Shown piece after piece: positions 33,869-45,191 of a DNA stretch of 64,000 bases. Position numbers and translations under genes: made by a program. A model generated the notes under the pieces. That model worked only from the letters and a program-made list of their open reading frames with translations, was not told the DNA's origin and made no database searches. Position 1 is the stretch's first letter, and each line of letters opens with the position of its first letter. This stretch comes from Vicinamibacteria bacterium (GTDB lineage: Bacteria > Acidobacteriota > Vicinamibacteria > Fen-336 > JAGNNV01). The stretch spans positions 1-64,000 of the forward strand of contig JAIBCN010000177.1 of the NCBI GenBank assembly GCA_019694155.1, read 5' to 3'.

Positions 33869-36289
33869 ATGCGCAGCGATCTCGTGAACGCCTTTCGTTC
33901 TCTGCAGAAATCACCGGGCTATGCCCTGGCCGCCATTCTCACTCTTGCCCTCGGCATCGGCGCCAACACCGCGATCTTCAGCGTGGTCAACGACGTCCTC
34001 CTCCGCGATCTTCCCTATGCGGAGCCGGAGCGGCTGGTCATGCTCTGGGAGCGGAGCGTGGAGCGAGGCCATCTCATGAACCCCGTCTCGCCCGCGAACT
34101 TTCTGGACTGGCGCGAGCGATCGGAGAGCTTCAGCGCGGTCGCCGGTTTCTTCGATCGCACCTTCACTTTGACGGGCGAGGGCGAGCCCCGCGACGTGGA
34201 CGCCACCGGAGTCACCCCGAACTTCTTTGCCATGCTCGGCGCAAAGCCGCAGCTCGGCCGCCTGCTGAACGCGGACGACGAAAAGCCGGACAGCCCGCTC
34301 GCCGTGGTTCTCAGCGACAAGTACTGGCGGTCGCAGTTCGGCGGCCTTCCCGGCGTGATCGGCCGCAGGTTGACTCTGAGCGGCAGCCCCGCGACGGTCG
34401 TGGGCGTCATGCCGCGCGATTTCGGCTTCTACGTGAAAGAGGCCTCTTTCAACCGCGCGCCACCCGCCTTCTGGGTGCAGGCGCGTTTCGACACCTCGCA
34501 CCGGATCCGGCGCGGCCGCTACCTGGCGGCGCTCGGCCAGCTCAAGCCGGGAGTGACCATTGAACGAGCGCAGGCGGAGATGACCGCCATCGCGAGCACC
34601 CTCGAACAACAGAACCCCGGCTTCAACAAGGGGTGGGGCGTCAACGTGGTGCCTCTGCGGGCGCAGCTTTCGGGCGAGATCCGGCCCGCGCTCCTGCTGG
34701 TGTTCGGCGCCGTGTGTCTCACTCTCTTCATCGCCTGCGCCAACGTCGTGAATCTGCAGCTCGTCCGGGCCTCGGCGCGGGCCCGCGAGTTCACGGTGCG
34801 CGCGGCGCTCGGGGCTTCGCGGCGCCGGCTGGTCCGGTTTCTTCTCCTCGAGAATGTCGTCCTCGCGCTGCTTGGCGGTGCCGCGGGCCTGTTCCTCGGA
34901 CGGCTCGGGTTGTCCTCGGTGCAACGCCTCATGCCCAAGGACCTGCTTCCCGCCGATTACATCGGCCTCGACGGCCCCATTCTGGCCTTCACGGTCGGTG
35001 TGTCCGCCCTGACCGGCCTTCTCTTCGGTCTCGTACCGGCGCTCGCCGCATCGAACCCGCGCCTCGCCGACGCCCTGAAGGACGGAAGCCGCGGAGGCAC
35101 CTCGGCTCGAGGCCGCAGGATCCGCCAGGTGTTCGTCACCGCGCAGGTGGCGGTTGCCCTGATCGTGCTGATCGGCTCCGGCCTGCTTCTGCGCAGTTTC
35201 GACCGGCTGCTCTCGACGAACGTCGGCTTCGACGCCCGCAACCTGCTCGCCGCCCGAATCACGCTGCCCGGTTCGAGCTACGGCGATGACGCGAAGATAC
35301 AGGCCTTCTACGAACAGCTGCTCGCGCGGGTGAAGGGGCTGCCCGGCGTCCTCGCGGCCACAGGGAACGTCTTTGCGCCTTTCGCGGGCCCGGGCGCGGG
35401 CACCGACTTCGACATCGTCGGGAGGCCGGCCCCCGCGGGGCAGGCGCCGGTGACCGACGTGCGGGTCGTGGCCGCCGACTACTTCAGCGCTCTGCGCATC
35501 CCGCTGATCGCCGGCCGTACCTTCTCGCCGGAGGAGCATGCGCGCAAGCGCGGCGTGATCATCATCAACGAAACGCTCGCGCGCCGGCACTTCCCGGACC
35601 GAAGCCCCATCGGCGAGAAGCTGGTGGTGAACATGCGCCGCCCCGCGGTGCCGAGCGAGATCATCGGCGTGGTCGGCGATATCCGTCACGAACGCCTCGA
35701 TCAGCCGGCGAGAGAGATGGTGTACTGGCCCCACTCCGAACTTCCCATCGGCATGATGACGCTCCTCGTCCGGACCGAGGGAAACCCGCTGCTGCTCGGA
35801 CCCTCTTTGCAGCGCGAGGTCTGGGCCATCGATCGCGACCTCCCGGTGTCCGAACCGAGAACCATGGAGCAGCTCATGGCGGGCACGGTCGCGAGACAGC
35901 GGTTCGCGACCCTGCTCTTCGGCCTCTTCGCGACTCTCGCGCTCCTGCTCGCCTCTCTCGGCATCTACGCGGTCGTCTCCTACAAGGTGGCCCTCGAGAC
36001 CCGGGACATCGGCGTTCGCATGGCCCTCGGCGCCGGCCGCGAACGCGTGCTGAGCGGCGTCCTCGCAAATGGCGGGCGCCTGGCCGGGGTCGGCGTGGTC
36101 ATCGGCCTCGCCGCCTCCCTCGGCCTGACCCGCCTTCTCTCCAGCCAGCTCTATGAAGTGAGCGCCACCGATCCGCTGACCTTTCTGATCGTGCCCGCCC
36201 TTCTCATGGTCATCGCCGTGCTTTCCGCCCTCCCCGCGGCCCGGCGCGCCGCCGGAGTCGAGCCCATGGCCGCATTGCGCGAGGAATGA
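33869..36289 (+). CDS. ADOP-9 permease
   Basis: An 806-residue ADOP permease. It has [13 protein letters not shown] (25-37), [12 protein letters not shown] in the first FtsX domain and [11 protein letters not shown] (712-722) in the second. A strong GAAGGAGG site precedes the ATG, unlike ADOP-8 upstream. The stop overlaps the ADOP-10 start (ATGATG), so the two should be translationally coupled, perhaps to keep them in equal amounts. Confidence 0.9.
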   Translation: MRSDLVNAFRSLQKSPGYALAAILTLALGIGANTAIFSVVNDVLLRDLPYAEPERLVMLWERSVERGHLMNPVSPANFLDWRERSESFSAVAGFFDRTFTLTGEGEPRDVDATGVTPNFFAMLGAKPQLGRLLNADDEKPDSPLAVVLSDKYWRSQFGGLPGVIGRRLTLSGSPATVVGVMPRDFGFYVKEASFNRAPPAFWVQARFDTSHRIRRGRYLAALGQLKPGVTIERAQAEMTAIASTLEQQNPGFNKGWGVNVVPLRAQLSGEIRPALLLVFGAVCLTLFIACANVVNLQLVRASARAREFTVRAALGASRRRLVRFLLLENVVLALLGGAAGLFLGRLGLSSVQRLMPKDLLPADYIGLDGPILAFTVGVSALTGLLFGLVPALAASNPRLADALKDGSRGGTSARGRRIRQVFVTAQVAVALIVLIGSGLLLRSFDRLLSTNVGFDARNLLAARITLPGSSYGDDAKIQAFYEQLLARVKGLPGVLAATGNVFAPFAGPGAGTDFDIVGRPAPAGQAPVTDVRVVAADYFSALRIPLIAGRTFSPEEHARKRGVIIINETLARRHFPDRSPIGEKLVVNMRRPAVPSEIIGVVGDIRHERLDQPAREMVYWPHSELPIGMMTLLVRTEGNPLLLGPSLQREVWAIDRDLPVSEPRTMEQLMAGTVARQRFATLLFGLFATLALLLASLGIYAVVSYKVALETRDIGVRMALGAGRERVLSGVLANGGRLAGVGVVIGLAASLGLTRLLSSQLYEVSATDPLTFLIVPALLMVIAVLSALPAARRAAGVEPMAALREE

Positions 36290-38703
36290 TGCTCAGGGAC
36301 TTCCTGCGAGCGTTCAGGACCTGGGGGCGCACGCCCAGGCTCACGCTCGCGATCGTGCTTTGTATCGCCGTCGCCATCGGAGGCGCGTCCACGGTATTGA
36401 CCTTCGTCTACAGCCTTCTGTGGAGGCCCCTCCCCTTTCCCGACGCCTCTCGCCTAGTTCTCGTCAAGCCGAAGAGCGTGAACGGGAGCCCGGGCTCACG
36501 CCCCTACCTCTCCTATCCGGACTTCTCCGACCTTCGCGCCGCCGCCACCTCCTTCGAGGCGATCGACGCGGCCCTGGTGTCGCGCCTCGTGATCGTCACC
36601 GAAAGCGGCGCGGAACGCCTTCGAGGCGAGGTGGTGACCCCGGGCTACTTCTCTCTCTTCGGCCTCACGCCCCAGGTCGGCCGCGTCTTCACCGAGGCCG
36701 AGTATGCGGGACGCGGCGAGAGGGCGATCCTCATCTCCAGCCGGCTCTGGCGCTCTCACTTCGCGGCGGAGGAAGAAATAGTGGGGCGCGCGGTGCAGAC
36801 CCGCGCCGGACCGGCGGTGGTCATCGGCGTCATGTCCGAGGGGTACCTCGGCGTCGCCGAGGACGAGGGCACCGACTACTGGCTGGCCGAGGGCCAGACC
36901 AATCACCCGTCGCTGCTGACGTCCCGCTCCGAACCCACGGCCCTCGTATTCGCGCGCCTCAAAAGCGGGGTTGATATCGCCGGTGCCGAGGCCGAGGTGA
37001 CAGCACTCCTCACTCGCATCGCCCGGCAGAACGCCGCCACGACTCGGGAGCCCGGGGCCACCCTCGTGAGCTTCGGTGAGAAGTGGCGTGCCGACCTTCG
37101 CCCCGGCCTCGTGGTGATGCTCGTGGCTTCCCTCTTCCTCCTCGGCATCGGTTCCGGGAACGTGGCGATCCTTCTTCTCGCCCGCCTGGTGTCCCGGGAG
37201 CGGGAGATCGCGGTCCGCCTCTCGATGGGCGCCACCCGGAAGGACCTGATGAGACTCCTCGGCGCCGAGGGCGCCGTCCTGGCCCTGCTGGGCGGAGGCC
37301 TCGGGGTGGGGCTCTCGATTGGCCTTGGAGAGATGTTCCGCGCTGTCGGGGGGCTCGCCCTCCCCACCCATCTTCCCGTCGTCTTCGGAATTGCGCCCCT
37401 GGCCTTGAGCGCGGGCGTCGTCCTTCTCACGGGCACCGCCTTCACGCTCGTGCCCGCGCTGGTGGCGGCCCGGGTCGATTCCGCGGCCGCGCTCCGAACG
37501 GGGGGACGTGGCGTCGCCGCGAGCGCCTTGCAGGGCGGGGCGGGGCGCCTGCTCGTCATCGGCCAGACCGCGCTCGCCGTCGTCCTTCTTTCGGGCGCGG
37601 CCCTCTTCATCAGAAGCTACGACAAGCTGCGCTTCCTCGACCTCGGCTTCCGGACGGAGGGCCTCCTCCGCTATCAGGTATCGCTCCAGCGGGAGACGTA
37701 TCCCACCGGCGAGGCCATGGACGCGTTCTTTCGCCGGCTCGCCCTCGACCTGCGCGCCATTCCCGGCGTTCGCGGCATCGGCTATCTGGCTCCCACGCTG
37801 CCGCCCTACGACGCGAACGAAATCGAAGTGCGGCTCCCGGGCGGCGCCGCCTTGGAAGACCGCTTCCGATCAAACCAGCACTTCGCCACCAATGAGGCGT
37901 TCGAGATCCTGGGCGTGCGCCTGAGTGAAGGTCGCCTTTTCGGGCCGCAGGATCGGCGCGGCGGGGCGCCGGTGGCGCTGGTGAGCCGGACCTTCGCCCG
38001 CAGGGTGTCTCCCACGGGCTCGGCCCTCGGCCGCGTGGTGACCCTTCCGGACGGACTGCAGGCGACCATCGTGGGGGTGGTCGCGGACGCTCGGTGGAAC
38101 GGGCAGCGCAACCGCCGGCCATCGGGCCTCAACATCTTTCTCTCGCTCGACCAGTTCCCCCAGGCGTCGGTGGGCGTCCTCTTCGACGCGGCGGTGAACC
38201 CCCGATCCCTCATCGATCCCGTCCGCCGGGTGGTGGTGGCCCGTGACCCCGCGGCCGCCCTCCACTGGATCGACACCATGGACGAGGCCCTGGACTTCCA
38301 GACGGTGAGCGAGAGGTTCTGGACCCTCCTCACGGCTGCTTATGCGACGACCGCGTTTCTCCTGGCCGCCCTGGGCCTTTACGGCATCCTCAGTCACGGC
38401 GTCGCCAGCCGGGTTCGGGAGATCGGCGTCCGCCTCGCCCTCGGAGCCACGAGCGGCGCCGTCGCGCGCTTCGTCGCCCTCCAGGGCCTGCGGCTGGTGG
38501 GGACGGGACTCGGCGCGGGGCTCCTTCTCGCGCTCCTGCTCGGCCGGTTGATCGAGTCGCGGCTCTACGAGACAAGCTCTGCCGATCCCCTGGCGCTCGC
38601 GGCGGTTGCCGCTTCCCTGCTCGCGGTGAGCGCGCTCACGGCCTGGCTCCCGGCCCGCCGGGCGGCCCGCGTGTCGCCGCTCACCGCTCTTCGATCGGAG
38701 TGA
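36286..38703 (+). CDS. ADOP-10 permease with altered first helix
   Basis: An 805-residue permease. The first-helix signature is [14 protein letters not shown] (27-40) rather than GIGANTAIF. The FtsX motifs are intact ([12 protein letters not shown] and [11 protein letters not shown] at 711-721). GAGGA lies just before the first ATG, so the second ATG (36289) is equally likely as the start. It follows ADOP-9 with an overlap and ADOP-11 by seven bases. The altered signature may mark a permease that pairs with another one rather than with itself; that is conjecture. Confidence 0.87.
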   Translation: MMLRDFLRAFRTWGRTPRLTLAIVLCIAVAIGGASTVLTFVYSLLWRPLPFPDASRLVLVKPKSVNGSPGSRPYLSYPDFSDLRAAATSFEAIDAALVSRLVIVTESGAERLRGEVVTPGYFSLFGLTPQVGRVFTEAEYAGRGERAILISSRLWRSHFAAEEEIVGRAVQTRAGPAVVIGVMSEGYLGVAEDEGTDYWLAEGQTNHPSLLTSRSEPTALVFARLKSGVDIAGAEAEVTALLTRIARQNAATTREPGATLVSFGEKWRADLRPGLVVMLVASLFLLGIGSGNVAILLLARLVSREREIAVRLSMGATRKDLMRLLGAEGAVLALLGGGLGVGLSIGLGEMFRAVGGLALPTHLPVVFGIAPLALSAGVVLLTGTAFTLVPALVAARVDSAAALRTGGRGVAASALQGGAGRLLVIGQTALAVVLLSGAALFIRSYDKLRFLDLGFRTEGLLRYQVSLQRETYPTGEAMDAFFRRLALDLRAIPGVRGIGYLAPTLPPYDANEIEVRLPGGAALEDRFRSNQHFATNEAFEILGVRLSEGRLFGPQDRRGGAPVALVSRTFARRVSPTGSALGRVVTLPDGLQATIVGVVADARWNGQRNRRPSGLNIFLSLDQFPQASVGVLFDAAVNPRSLIDPVRRVVVARDPAAALHWIDTMDEALDFQTVSERFWTLLTAAYATTAFLLAALGLYGILSHGVASRVREIGVRLALGATSGAVARFVALQGLRLVGTGLGAGLLLALLLGRLIESRLYETSSADPLALAAVAASLLAVSALTAWLPARRAARVSPLTALRSE

Positions 38704-38710
38704 ACTCCCC

Positions 38711-41128
38711 ATGAACCATCTCGTTTACGCGCTCCGTCAAATGGTGAAGCGGCCGCTCCTCGCCTCCGCCGCCATCCTCTCGCTCGCCCTCGCGATCGGG
38801 GCGAACACCGCGCTCTTCACGATCTTCGACCAGCTCATCCTGCGGCCCCACCGCTTCGATGACCCGAATACGCTGGTCCGCCTCTGGACGAACAACCCGC
38901 AGAAGGCGTTCGTGGGGCCTGCCTACTCGCTCCCGAAATACGAGCTGGTGCGGGACCAGCAGACCGTGTTCGCCGGCATCGCGGCTTCCGTGTTCTCGAG
39001 TTTCTCCTTCGCGCGCACCGGCGCCGAACCCGAGCAGGTGGCCGGCCAGAAAGTGAGCGATCAGTTCTTCAAGGTGCTGCATGTCGACCCCGCGCGCGGC
39101 CGTCACTTCACTTCGGAAGACGACAGGCCGGGCGCCGTTCCGGTGGCGATCGTCAGCCATGAGTTCTGGCAGACGCGCCTCGCCGGGGCGGAGGCGGCCC
39201 TTGGCGCTCCCCTGCGCCTCAACGGCGTGGACCACACCTTGGTGGGCATCCTGCCGCCCCACCTCTCGAACCCTTTCAGCAACGTTCAGGTCTTCGTGCC
39301 GCGCGTGGCCGAACCACCGGCGCTCCTGCCCGCGCAGGTGCAGGTGGGCGCCACCTATCTCCAGGTGACCGCCCGCCTCAAGCCCGGCGTGACGCTCGAC
39401 CAGGCGAACAAGGAGATCGCGGTGCTGGGCGCGCGTTATGCCGCGGCTTTCCCGAGCAAGCTCGATGCTCAGAACCCGTCCGATCTCCGCACGCTCACCG
39501 AGGAGCTCGCGGGAAACCTTCGCCCCACCCTCAGGCTTCTCCTGGGCGCGGTGGGCGCGGTTCTCCTGATCGCCTGTGCGAACGTGTCGAACCTCTTCCT
39601 CGCGAGCCTCTCCTCCCGCAGCAAGGAAGTCGCGGTCCGCCTCTCCATGGGCGCCGAGCGGCATCATCTCGTCCGGCAGTTCCTTGTGGAGAGCCTCCTC
39701 TTCTCGGTCATTGCCACGCTGGCCGGAGCTTTCCTCGGTCATCTGGGCCTCGTCGCCATCACTCAGGCCGCGGCGAACCAGCTGCCGCCCAACACCGTGT
39801 TCGAGTTCAACAAGCTGTCTTTCGCCTTCATGGCCGCGATCTGCGTGGCGAGCGCACTTGCCGTTGGCCTCGTCCCCGCTCTCCAGGCTTCAAAGGTGGG
39901 CATCGCGGAGGTCCTCAAGGACGCGGCGCGCGGCGCTCCAGGCGGCGCCAGGGGAACGAGGTTCCGTTCGAGCCTCATCGTGGCGCAAGTCGCCATGTCG
40001 GTCACTCTCCTCGTGGGCTCCGCCCTCCTGCTCGTGAGCTTCTACCGCCTGCAGAACACGCCCGCCGGCCTCAACACCGAAGGCGTCGCCACCGCCTTCG
40101 TGAGCGCACCGGTCGAGCGGTACAAGACGCCAGCCGAGCAGTCCGAGTTCTACCGACAGGTCATCGAGCGACTGAAGAGCGTGCCGCAGGTGAAGGACGC
40201 CTCCGTCGCCTTCGGCCTGCCCCTGAACGGCAACGCAATCGCCCCTTACACTGTCTTCGGAAACCCGATCCTCCCCCTCGCGGAACGCCCGCTCGCGAAC
40301 TTCCACATCGCGGGCAACGATCTGTTCAAGACGCTGGGAATCCCGTTGCGCGAGGGCCGGTTCATCAGCGACCAGGATCGCGAGGGCTCGCCGTTCGTGT
40401 GCCTCATCAACGAGTCCTTCGCGAAGCGCATCTTCCCGAAGGGCTCGGCGGTGGGCCAGATCCTCCTCCGCGGGCCCAACGCGGAGATCCAGGTGCAGGT
40501 CGTTGGGGTGGTCGGCGATGTCAAGTCGAACGGGCTCAACGCTCCACCGCCCGACGCGATCTACTACGCCTTCTCACAGATGGGAAAGCCGGCCGCGAAC
40601 ATCGTCGCCCGCGTGGAGGGCGACCCGAATTCGCTCCAGCCGCTGATGCGCACCGCGGTGGCGCAGGTCGACGCCAATCAGCCGATTTCATTCTTCCAGA
40701 CCATGGACCAGGTCCTCGAACAGACGGTCGGATTTCAGAGGCTCCTCGCCGGGCTCGTCGCCATCTTCGCCTCGGTGGCGCTCGTCCTCACCTCCGTGGG
40801 TCTGTACAGCGTCATCGCCTATTCGGTCAGCCAGAGAACGAGCGAAATCGGGATCCGCATGGCCATGGGGGCGGGGCCCGCGCAGATCGTGTCCCATGTT
40901 CTCTCCGGCGGCATGCGCCTCGTGGCCATCGGGCTCGGCGTCGGGCTCGTCGGGGCGGCCTCGGTGGCACAGGCCATGACGTCTCTTCTTTACGCCATCA
41001 CCCCCATCCACCCTCCGCTCTACTCCGCGGTCACCGCGCTCTTCTCTGCGATCGCGGCCCTCGCGTGCCTCCTGCCCGCGCGCCGGGCCGCGCGGATCGA
41101 TCCTCTCCTCGCCCTCCGCTGCGACTGA
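38711..41128 (+). CDS. ADOP-11 permease
   Basis: An 805-residue ADOP permease, the same length as ADOP-10. It has LALAIGANTALF (25-36), [12 protein letters not shown] in the first FtsX domain and SEIGIRMAMGA (711-721) in the second, where the leading arginine of the motif is replaced by serine. The last residues are LLALRCD. No good ribosome site is present, and the seven-base gap to ADOP-10 suggests re-initiation by terminating ribosomes. Confidence 0.88.
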   Translation: MNHLVYALRQMVKRPLLASAAILSLALAIGANTALFTIFDQLILRPHRFDDPNTLVRLWTNNPQKAFVGPAYSLPKYELVRDQQTVFAGIAASVFSSFSFARTGAEPEQVAGQKVSDQFFKVLHVDPARGRHFTSEDDRPGAVPVAIVSHEFWQTRLAGAEAALGAPLRLNGVDHTLVGILPPHLSNPFSNVQVFVPRVAEPPALLPAQVQVGATYLQVTARLKPGVTLDQANKEIAVLGARYAAAFPSKLDAQNPSDLRTLTEELAGNLRPTLRLLLGAVGAVLLIACANVSNLFLASLSSRSKEVAVRLSMGAERHHLVRQFLVESLLFSVIATLAGAFLGHLGLVAITQAAANQLPPNTVFEFNKLSFAFMAAICVASALAVGLVPALQASKVGIAEVLKDAARGAPGGARGTRFRSSLIVAQVAMSVTLLVGSALLLVSFYRLQNTPAGLNTEGVATAFVSAPVERYKTPAEQSEFYRQVIERLKSVPQVKDASVAFGLPLNGNAIAPYTVFGNPILPLAERPLANFHIAGNDLFKTLGIPLREGRFISDQDREGSPFVCLINESFAKRIFPKGSAVGQILLRGPNAEIQVQVVGVVGDVKSNGLNAPPPDAIYYAFSQMGKPAANIVARVEGDPNSLQPLMRTAVAQVDANQPISFFQTMDQVLEQTVGFQRLLAGLVAIFASVALVLTSVGLYSVIAYSVSQRTSEIGIRMAMGAGPAQIVSHVLSGGMRLVAIGLGVGLVGAASVAQAMTSLLYAITPIHPPLYSAVTALFSAIAALACLLPARRAARIDPLLALRCD

Positions 41129-41145
41129 CCTCGCGAAGGATCTCC

Positions 41146-43572
41146 ATGAACGACATCCGCTACTCCCTCCGCTCCCTCGGTAGGTCCAAGGCCTTCACCG
41201 CCATCGCCATGCTCACCCTGGCCCTGTGCATCGGCGCCAACAGCGCGATCTTCTCGGTGGTGAACGCCATCCTTCTCAAGCCCTACCCGTGGCCCGATTC
41301 CGAGCGGCTGGTCTTCGTCTACAACACCTACCCGCTCATGAATCTGCCGAACGCGGGCACCTCTATCCCCGACTACCTCGACCGCAAGACGGGAGTGGCG
41401 GGCTTCGAAGATGCGGCGATGTACACGAATCAGGCCATGAACCTGGCGAGCGACGGCGAGCCGGAGCGAATCGCCGGACTGCGGGCAACACCGTCGCTCT
41501 TCTCGACCCTGCAGTCGCAGGCCCGTCTCGGGCGGGTTTTCGGCGAGGCGGAGGCCGAACCCGGCAACGAAAAGGTCGTGGTCCTCTCCCACGCTCTCTG
41601 GCGCGACCGCTTCGGCGCGGACCCCGCGATGGTCGGCAAGACTATCCGCCTCAACTCCATGCCCTATCAGGTCATCGGCGTGATGCCCGAGGACTTCTAC
41701 TTTCCGACTCCCACCGTCCAGGCCTGGGTTCCCTTCGCCTTCACCGCGGACCAGAGAAGCGACAATGAGCGCGGCAACGAGTTCTCCACGATGGTCGCGA
41801 GACTCAAGCCCGGCGCCTCCGCGGCCGCGATTCAGCGCGACCTCGACCTCATCCAGGCGCGGAACGCCGAGCGAATCGCCGCGTCGCGTGACTTCTGGAA
41901 GACGAGCGGCTTCGGCGGCCGGATGAATGGCTTCCTCGAGCAGAACGTCTCGAACATCCGGGGCATGCTCTGGCTGATCCAGGCCGGCGTCGCCGCCGCC
42001 CTTCTCATCGGCTGCGCCAACATCGCGAGCCTCCTGCTCGCCCGGGCCATGGAGAGAGAGAAGGAACTGGCCATACGCTCGGCCATGGGCGCCGGGCGTG
42101 GACGCCTGATGCGCCTACTCATCGCGGAGAGCGTCCTTCTGTTCTCGGGCGGCGGCGTCCTCGGCGTCTTCTTCGCCTGGTGGTGCGTGCGGGCCCTGGA
42201 CAGGCTGGGCCTCTCCAACCTCCCGCGTGGCTTCGCGGTGGAGCTCGACCTCACCGTGGTCGCCTTCACCCTCGCCTGCGCCCTCGGCACCGGTTTCCTC
42301 TTCGGCCTGCTTCCAGCGTGGAGCGCTTCGCGGCGCGACGCCGCCGCCACCTTGAAGGAAGCGGGCGGGCGCAGCGGCTCGGGCGGCCGGCACACTCAGA
42401 TGCTGCGGTCCGGCCTGGTGGTGAGTGAAGTCGCGCTCGCGGTCCTGCTGCTCTCGACCGCCGGCCTCCTCGTACGGAGCTTCGAGGCTCTGCAGCGCCA
42501 GAACCCCGGCTTCGAGCCCGGTGGACTCGTGACCGCCCGGGTCAGCCTCCCAGCCAATAAGTACGACACCCCGGAAAAGCGAATCGCCTTTACGAGCGCC
42601 CTGCTCGAACGGGTTCGCGCCCTCCCCGGCGTGAAATCCGCGGGCATCACCACGAACCTGCCGTTCGCGGGAGGCAACAGTTCGGCCTCGTACTCGAGCC
42701 CGGACATCGTGGTGCCCCCGGGCGCTCCCGCCCCGCACGCGCGCTACCGGGTGGTCGGCTCCGGCTACTTCGAGACCGTGGGGATGAAGCCCCTGCTGGG
42801 CCGGCTCTTCAACGAGAACGACGTCCTCATCTCGCAGCGGGTGGCCATCGTCGACAAGCTCCTCGCCGACAAGTACTGGCCCGGGCAGGACCCGCTCGGC
42901 AAGCGCATCGTCCGCGACGACCCGGCGAAGCCTTTCCTCGTAGTGGGCGTGGTGCCCCCCATCAAGTTCCAGGGTCTCGACGAGGACGTCACCAAAGAGT
43001 CGATCTACTACCCGTTCGACCAGGCCTCGAACACAAACGTCTTCCTCGCCGCTCGCGCCTCCGGCGACCCCTTGAAGATCGCCCCTTCTCTACGCGAGGC
43101 GGTGCGCGCGGTCGATCCCGACCAGCCGGTCTCCGACATCAAGACCATGGCCGAGCGCATGGACGCGGCCTCCCTGTCCCGGCGGGCTCCCATGATTCTG
43201 CTCGGCCTCTTCAGCGGGGTGGCCCTGCTCCTCGCCGTGCTCGGCGTATACGGGGTCCTCGCCTTCGCGGTCACCCAGCGCACGCCGGAGTTCGGCGTCC
43301 GCATGGCCCTCGGCGCCAGCCGCCGGAGTATCGCGGAGCTGGTGCTGCGCCAGGGGGCGAGACTCGTGGCCGTCGGCCTGACCGCGGGCCTTGCCCTCTA
43401 TCTCGCGTGTTCGCAGCTCGTGGGGAAGCTCCTCTACGGCATCGCCGCTACCGACCTGCTCTCCCTCTCCTTGGCGCCCATCGCCATCGCCATCGCCGCC
43501 CTCGCCGCCTGCATCGTGCCCGTGCGACGGGCCACCGGGGTCAGTCCGCTCGAGGCGCTTCGCGTCGAGTGA
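41146..43572 (+). CDS. ADOP-12 permease, last of the five-permease operon
   Basis: An 808-residue ADOP permease. It has TLALCIGANSAIF (25-37), KELAIRSAMGAG in the first FtsX domain and [11 protein letters not shown] (714-724) in the second. The ATG at 41146 is preceded by GAAGGA and begins the standard MNDIRYSLRSLG helix; the much longer open frame upstream is a shadow of ADOP-11. Its 3' end overlaps the convergent DUF1801 gene by 32 bases. Confidence 0.89.
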   Translation: MNDIRYSLRSLGRSKAFTAIAMLTLALCIGANSAIFSVVNAILLKPYPWPDSERLVFVYNTYPLMNLPNAGTSIPDYLDRKTGVAGFEDAAMYTNQAMNLASDGEPERIAGLRATPSLFSTLQSQARLGRVFGEAEAEPGNEKVVVLSHALWRDRFGADPAMVGKTIRLNSMPYQVIGVMPEDFYFPTPTVQAWVPFAFTADQRSDNERGNEFSTMVARLKPGASAAAIQRDLDLIQARNAERIAASRDFWKTSGFGGRMNGFLEQNVSNIRGMLWLIQAGVAAALLIGCANIASLLLARAMEREKELAIRSAMGAGRGRLMRLLIAESVLLFSGGGVLGVFFAWWCVRALDRLGLSNLPRGFAVELDLTVVAFTLACALGTGFLFGLLPAWSASRRDAAATLKEAGGRSGSGGRHTQMLRSGLVVSEVALAVLLLSTAGLLVRSFEALQRQNPGFEPGGLVTARVSLPANKYDTPEKRIAFTSALLERVRALPGVKSAGITTNLPFAGGNSSASYSSPDIVVPPGAPAPHARYRVVGSGYFETVGMKPLLGRLFNENDVLISQRVAIVDKLLADKYWPGQDPLGKRIVRDDPAKPFLVVGVVPPIKFQGLDEDVTKESIYYPFDQASNTNVFLAARASGDPLKIAPSLREAVRAVDPDQPVSDIKTMAERMDAASLSRRAPMILLGLFSGVALLLAVLGVYGVLAFAVTQRTPEFGVRMALGASRRSIAELVLRQGARLVAVGLTAGLALYLACSQLVGKLLYGIAATDLLSLSLAPIAIAIAALAACIVPVRRATGVSPLEALRVE

Positions 43573-44011
43573 CCCGTTCGCGCGCTGAGAGAGCGCCCGC
43601 CTCTTCCGCGCGGAGGCACTCCTTGATGTTTCGGTAGGCGTCGGCGATGAGGGCCGATAGCGCCGCGGCGTCCACCGGTACCCCCGGCCGAAGCTTGACG
43701 TGACGGCCCAGCTTCCCCGACCCCTCGAGCAGGCGCGCCGGGTCGCGCAGCGCGGCGCCGCGAAGGAACCCGACGTTCGCGTGGGCGGTGAATGTGTTGA
43801 CGTAGGCGAAGCCCGCGTCGCCGACGCACACCGTGGGACATCCGTCGTGCATCAGCTCCGAGACGTCGTCTCCGCAGCTCCGCATGCGCTCGAACCAGGC
43901 ACGCGCCATGGAGCGCAGGTGCGCCGGTTGCCCGTCGAGCCAGGCCTGAACCGCGGCTTCGCGCTTCACGGCTCCATTGAATCGGAGGAGGCGGGTTCGC
44001 ATGATTTCCAT
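43541..44011 (-). CDS. DUF1801-family protein
   Basis: A 156-residue soluble protein. The region from about residue 18 to 125 matches the DUF1801 pattern: a short helix (VQAWLDGQPAHLRSMARAWF), a strand pair (CPTVCVGDAGFAYVNTFTAH), GFLRGAALRDPARLLEGSGK, and a closing helix (AALSALIADAYRNIK). Members of this group have no firmly established biochemical role. It overlaps the end of ADOP-12 in convergent orientation. It probably does not belong to the permease system. Confidence 0.75.
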   Translation of the reverse strand: MEIMRTRLLRFNGAVKREAAVQAWLDGQPAHLRSMARAWFERMRSCGDDVSELMHDGCPTVCVGDAGFAYVNTFTAHANVGFLRGAALRDPARLLEGSGKLGRHVKLRPGVPVDAAALSALIADAYRNIKECLRAEEAGALSARERVTRREAPRAD

Positions 44012-44107
44012 GGGATCAGATTCTCTCGAACTCCCGGTCGCGAATGGCCGCAGCGTCGGACCCGGCAGCCATGAACGCCCTTCCTGCGCAACGGCGCAGT
44101 GAGCACC

Positions 44108-44473
44108 TTACGCGCCGCGCAGGATCTTCTCCATCTTCCGGCCCTTCGCCAACTCGTCCACCAGTTTGTCCAGATAGCGCACCTTCTTCGTCAGGGCGTT
44201 CTCGATCTCCTCGATTCGATAGCCGCAGATCACTCCCGTGATGAGTTCGGCGTTGGGGTTCAGCGATGTGCGCTGAAAGAAGGCCTCGAAGGTCACCTTG
44301 TCTTCGATCAGTTCCTGCAGCTTCTTCTTGTTGAAGCCGGTCAGCCACTCTATGACCTGGTGCAATTCCTCTTTCGTTCTTCCCTTCTTCTCCACCTTCG
44401 AGACATACATGGGATAGACCGAGGCGAACGTCATCTGCGCGATTCGCTGATGGTGGGTGTCGGAGTTGTTCAT
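44108..44473 (-). CDS. DUF2200-family protein
   Basis: A 121-residue cytosolic protein that matches DUF2200 along its whole length: HQRIAQMTFASVYPMYV at the N-terminus, KVEKKGRTKEELHQVIEWLTG in the first third (shown in part), AELITGVICGYRIEEIE in the middle and VRYLDKLVDELAKGRKMEKI at the C-terminus. The function of the family is unknown. Lysine-rich composition is unlike its arginine-rich neighbours and may reflect recent acquisition. The 96 bases between it and the DUF1801 gene hold no gene I can support. Confidence 0.85.
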   Translation of the reverse strand: MNNSDTHHQRIAQMTFASVYPMYVSKVEKKGRTKEELHQVIEWLTGFNKKKLQELIEDKVTFEAFFQRTSLNPNAELITGVICGYRIEEIENALTKKVRYLDKLVDELAKGRKMEKILRGA

Positions 44474-44650
44474 GCCCTCTGCTTTCAGTTTTCGATCGTC
44501 CGCGAAGCGGGTCCAACAAGCCTGGCTCCTACCCTGCCTCGCGGCGGATTACATCGCTTCGGGACGGGCCAGGTCAACCGCCGCTTTTGACCGCTCCGAT
44601 CGGGGGCATCCCGTGGGACGCCACTCCGAAGGGAGGGCCGTGCGGCGTTT

Positions 44651-45157
44651 ATGGCAAGCTATGCGCCTATGCTCACGCTTCCACGCTTCCGTCCCTCCCC
44701 ACTTCTGACCTGGCGCCGGTCCGCGACCAGCGTCGTTGCCCTGTCTCTCGCGTTTGCGCTCGCGCAGCCGTCCAGGTCGGGCGCCGCGCCCGCCTCCCAG
44801 GCGAATGCGACTCAGCCAGGCGGCGCCTCGGCGGCCGTCGCGCGCGGGGAGTACCTCGCGAACCGCGTCGCCATGTGCGTCCAGTGCCACTCGATGCGCG
44901 ACGACAAGGGCGTCATCCTCGACTCGAAGAAGTTCCGGGGCGGCGTGATTCCGTTCAAGTCTCCCTGGCCGGACTCCGAATGGGCCTACCAGGCTCCGAG
45001 TCTCGCCGGGCTCGCAGGCTTCACGGACGCGCAGATCGTGGCTCTCCTCACCGAGGGACGCATCGCGGGCCGGCAGGCCCCCCGGCCCCCCATGCCGCCG
45101 TTCCGCATGAGCGCGGACGATGCCGCGGCCATCGCGGCCTACTTGAAGGGGCTTTAA
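44651..45157 (+). CDS. Secreted single-haem cytochrome c
   Basis: A 168-residue exported cytochrome. An N-terminal hydrophobic stretch (about 23-46) serves as signal peptide or anchor. The haem-binding motif CVQCH is at 76-80, and PPFRMS near 147-152 offers a possible axial methionine. The size fits a class I cytochrome c electron carrier in the periplasm. The start could also be the ATG six codons downstream (44669). No respiratory partner lies beside it; the neighbouring genes are convergent or on the opposite strand. Confidence 0.82.
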   Translation: MASYAPMLTLPRFRPSPLLTWRRSATSVVALSLAFALAQPSRSGAAPASQANATQPGGASAAVARGEYLANRVAMCVQCHSMRDDKGVILDSKKFRGGVIPFKSPWPDSEWAYQAPSLAGLAGFTDAQIVALLTEGRIAGRQAPRPPMPPFRMSADDAAAIAAYLKGL

Positions 45158-45191
45158 CGGCCGGCGGTCCGGAACGGGGCGGCAGGTGCTT

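Noticed and set aside
33911-35734. 607-codon open frame on the minus strand
   Set aside because: Antisense shadow of ADOP-9 with no recognisable motif or signal.
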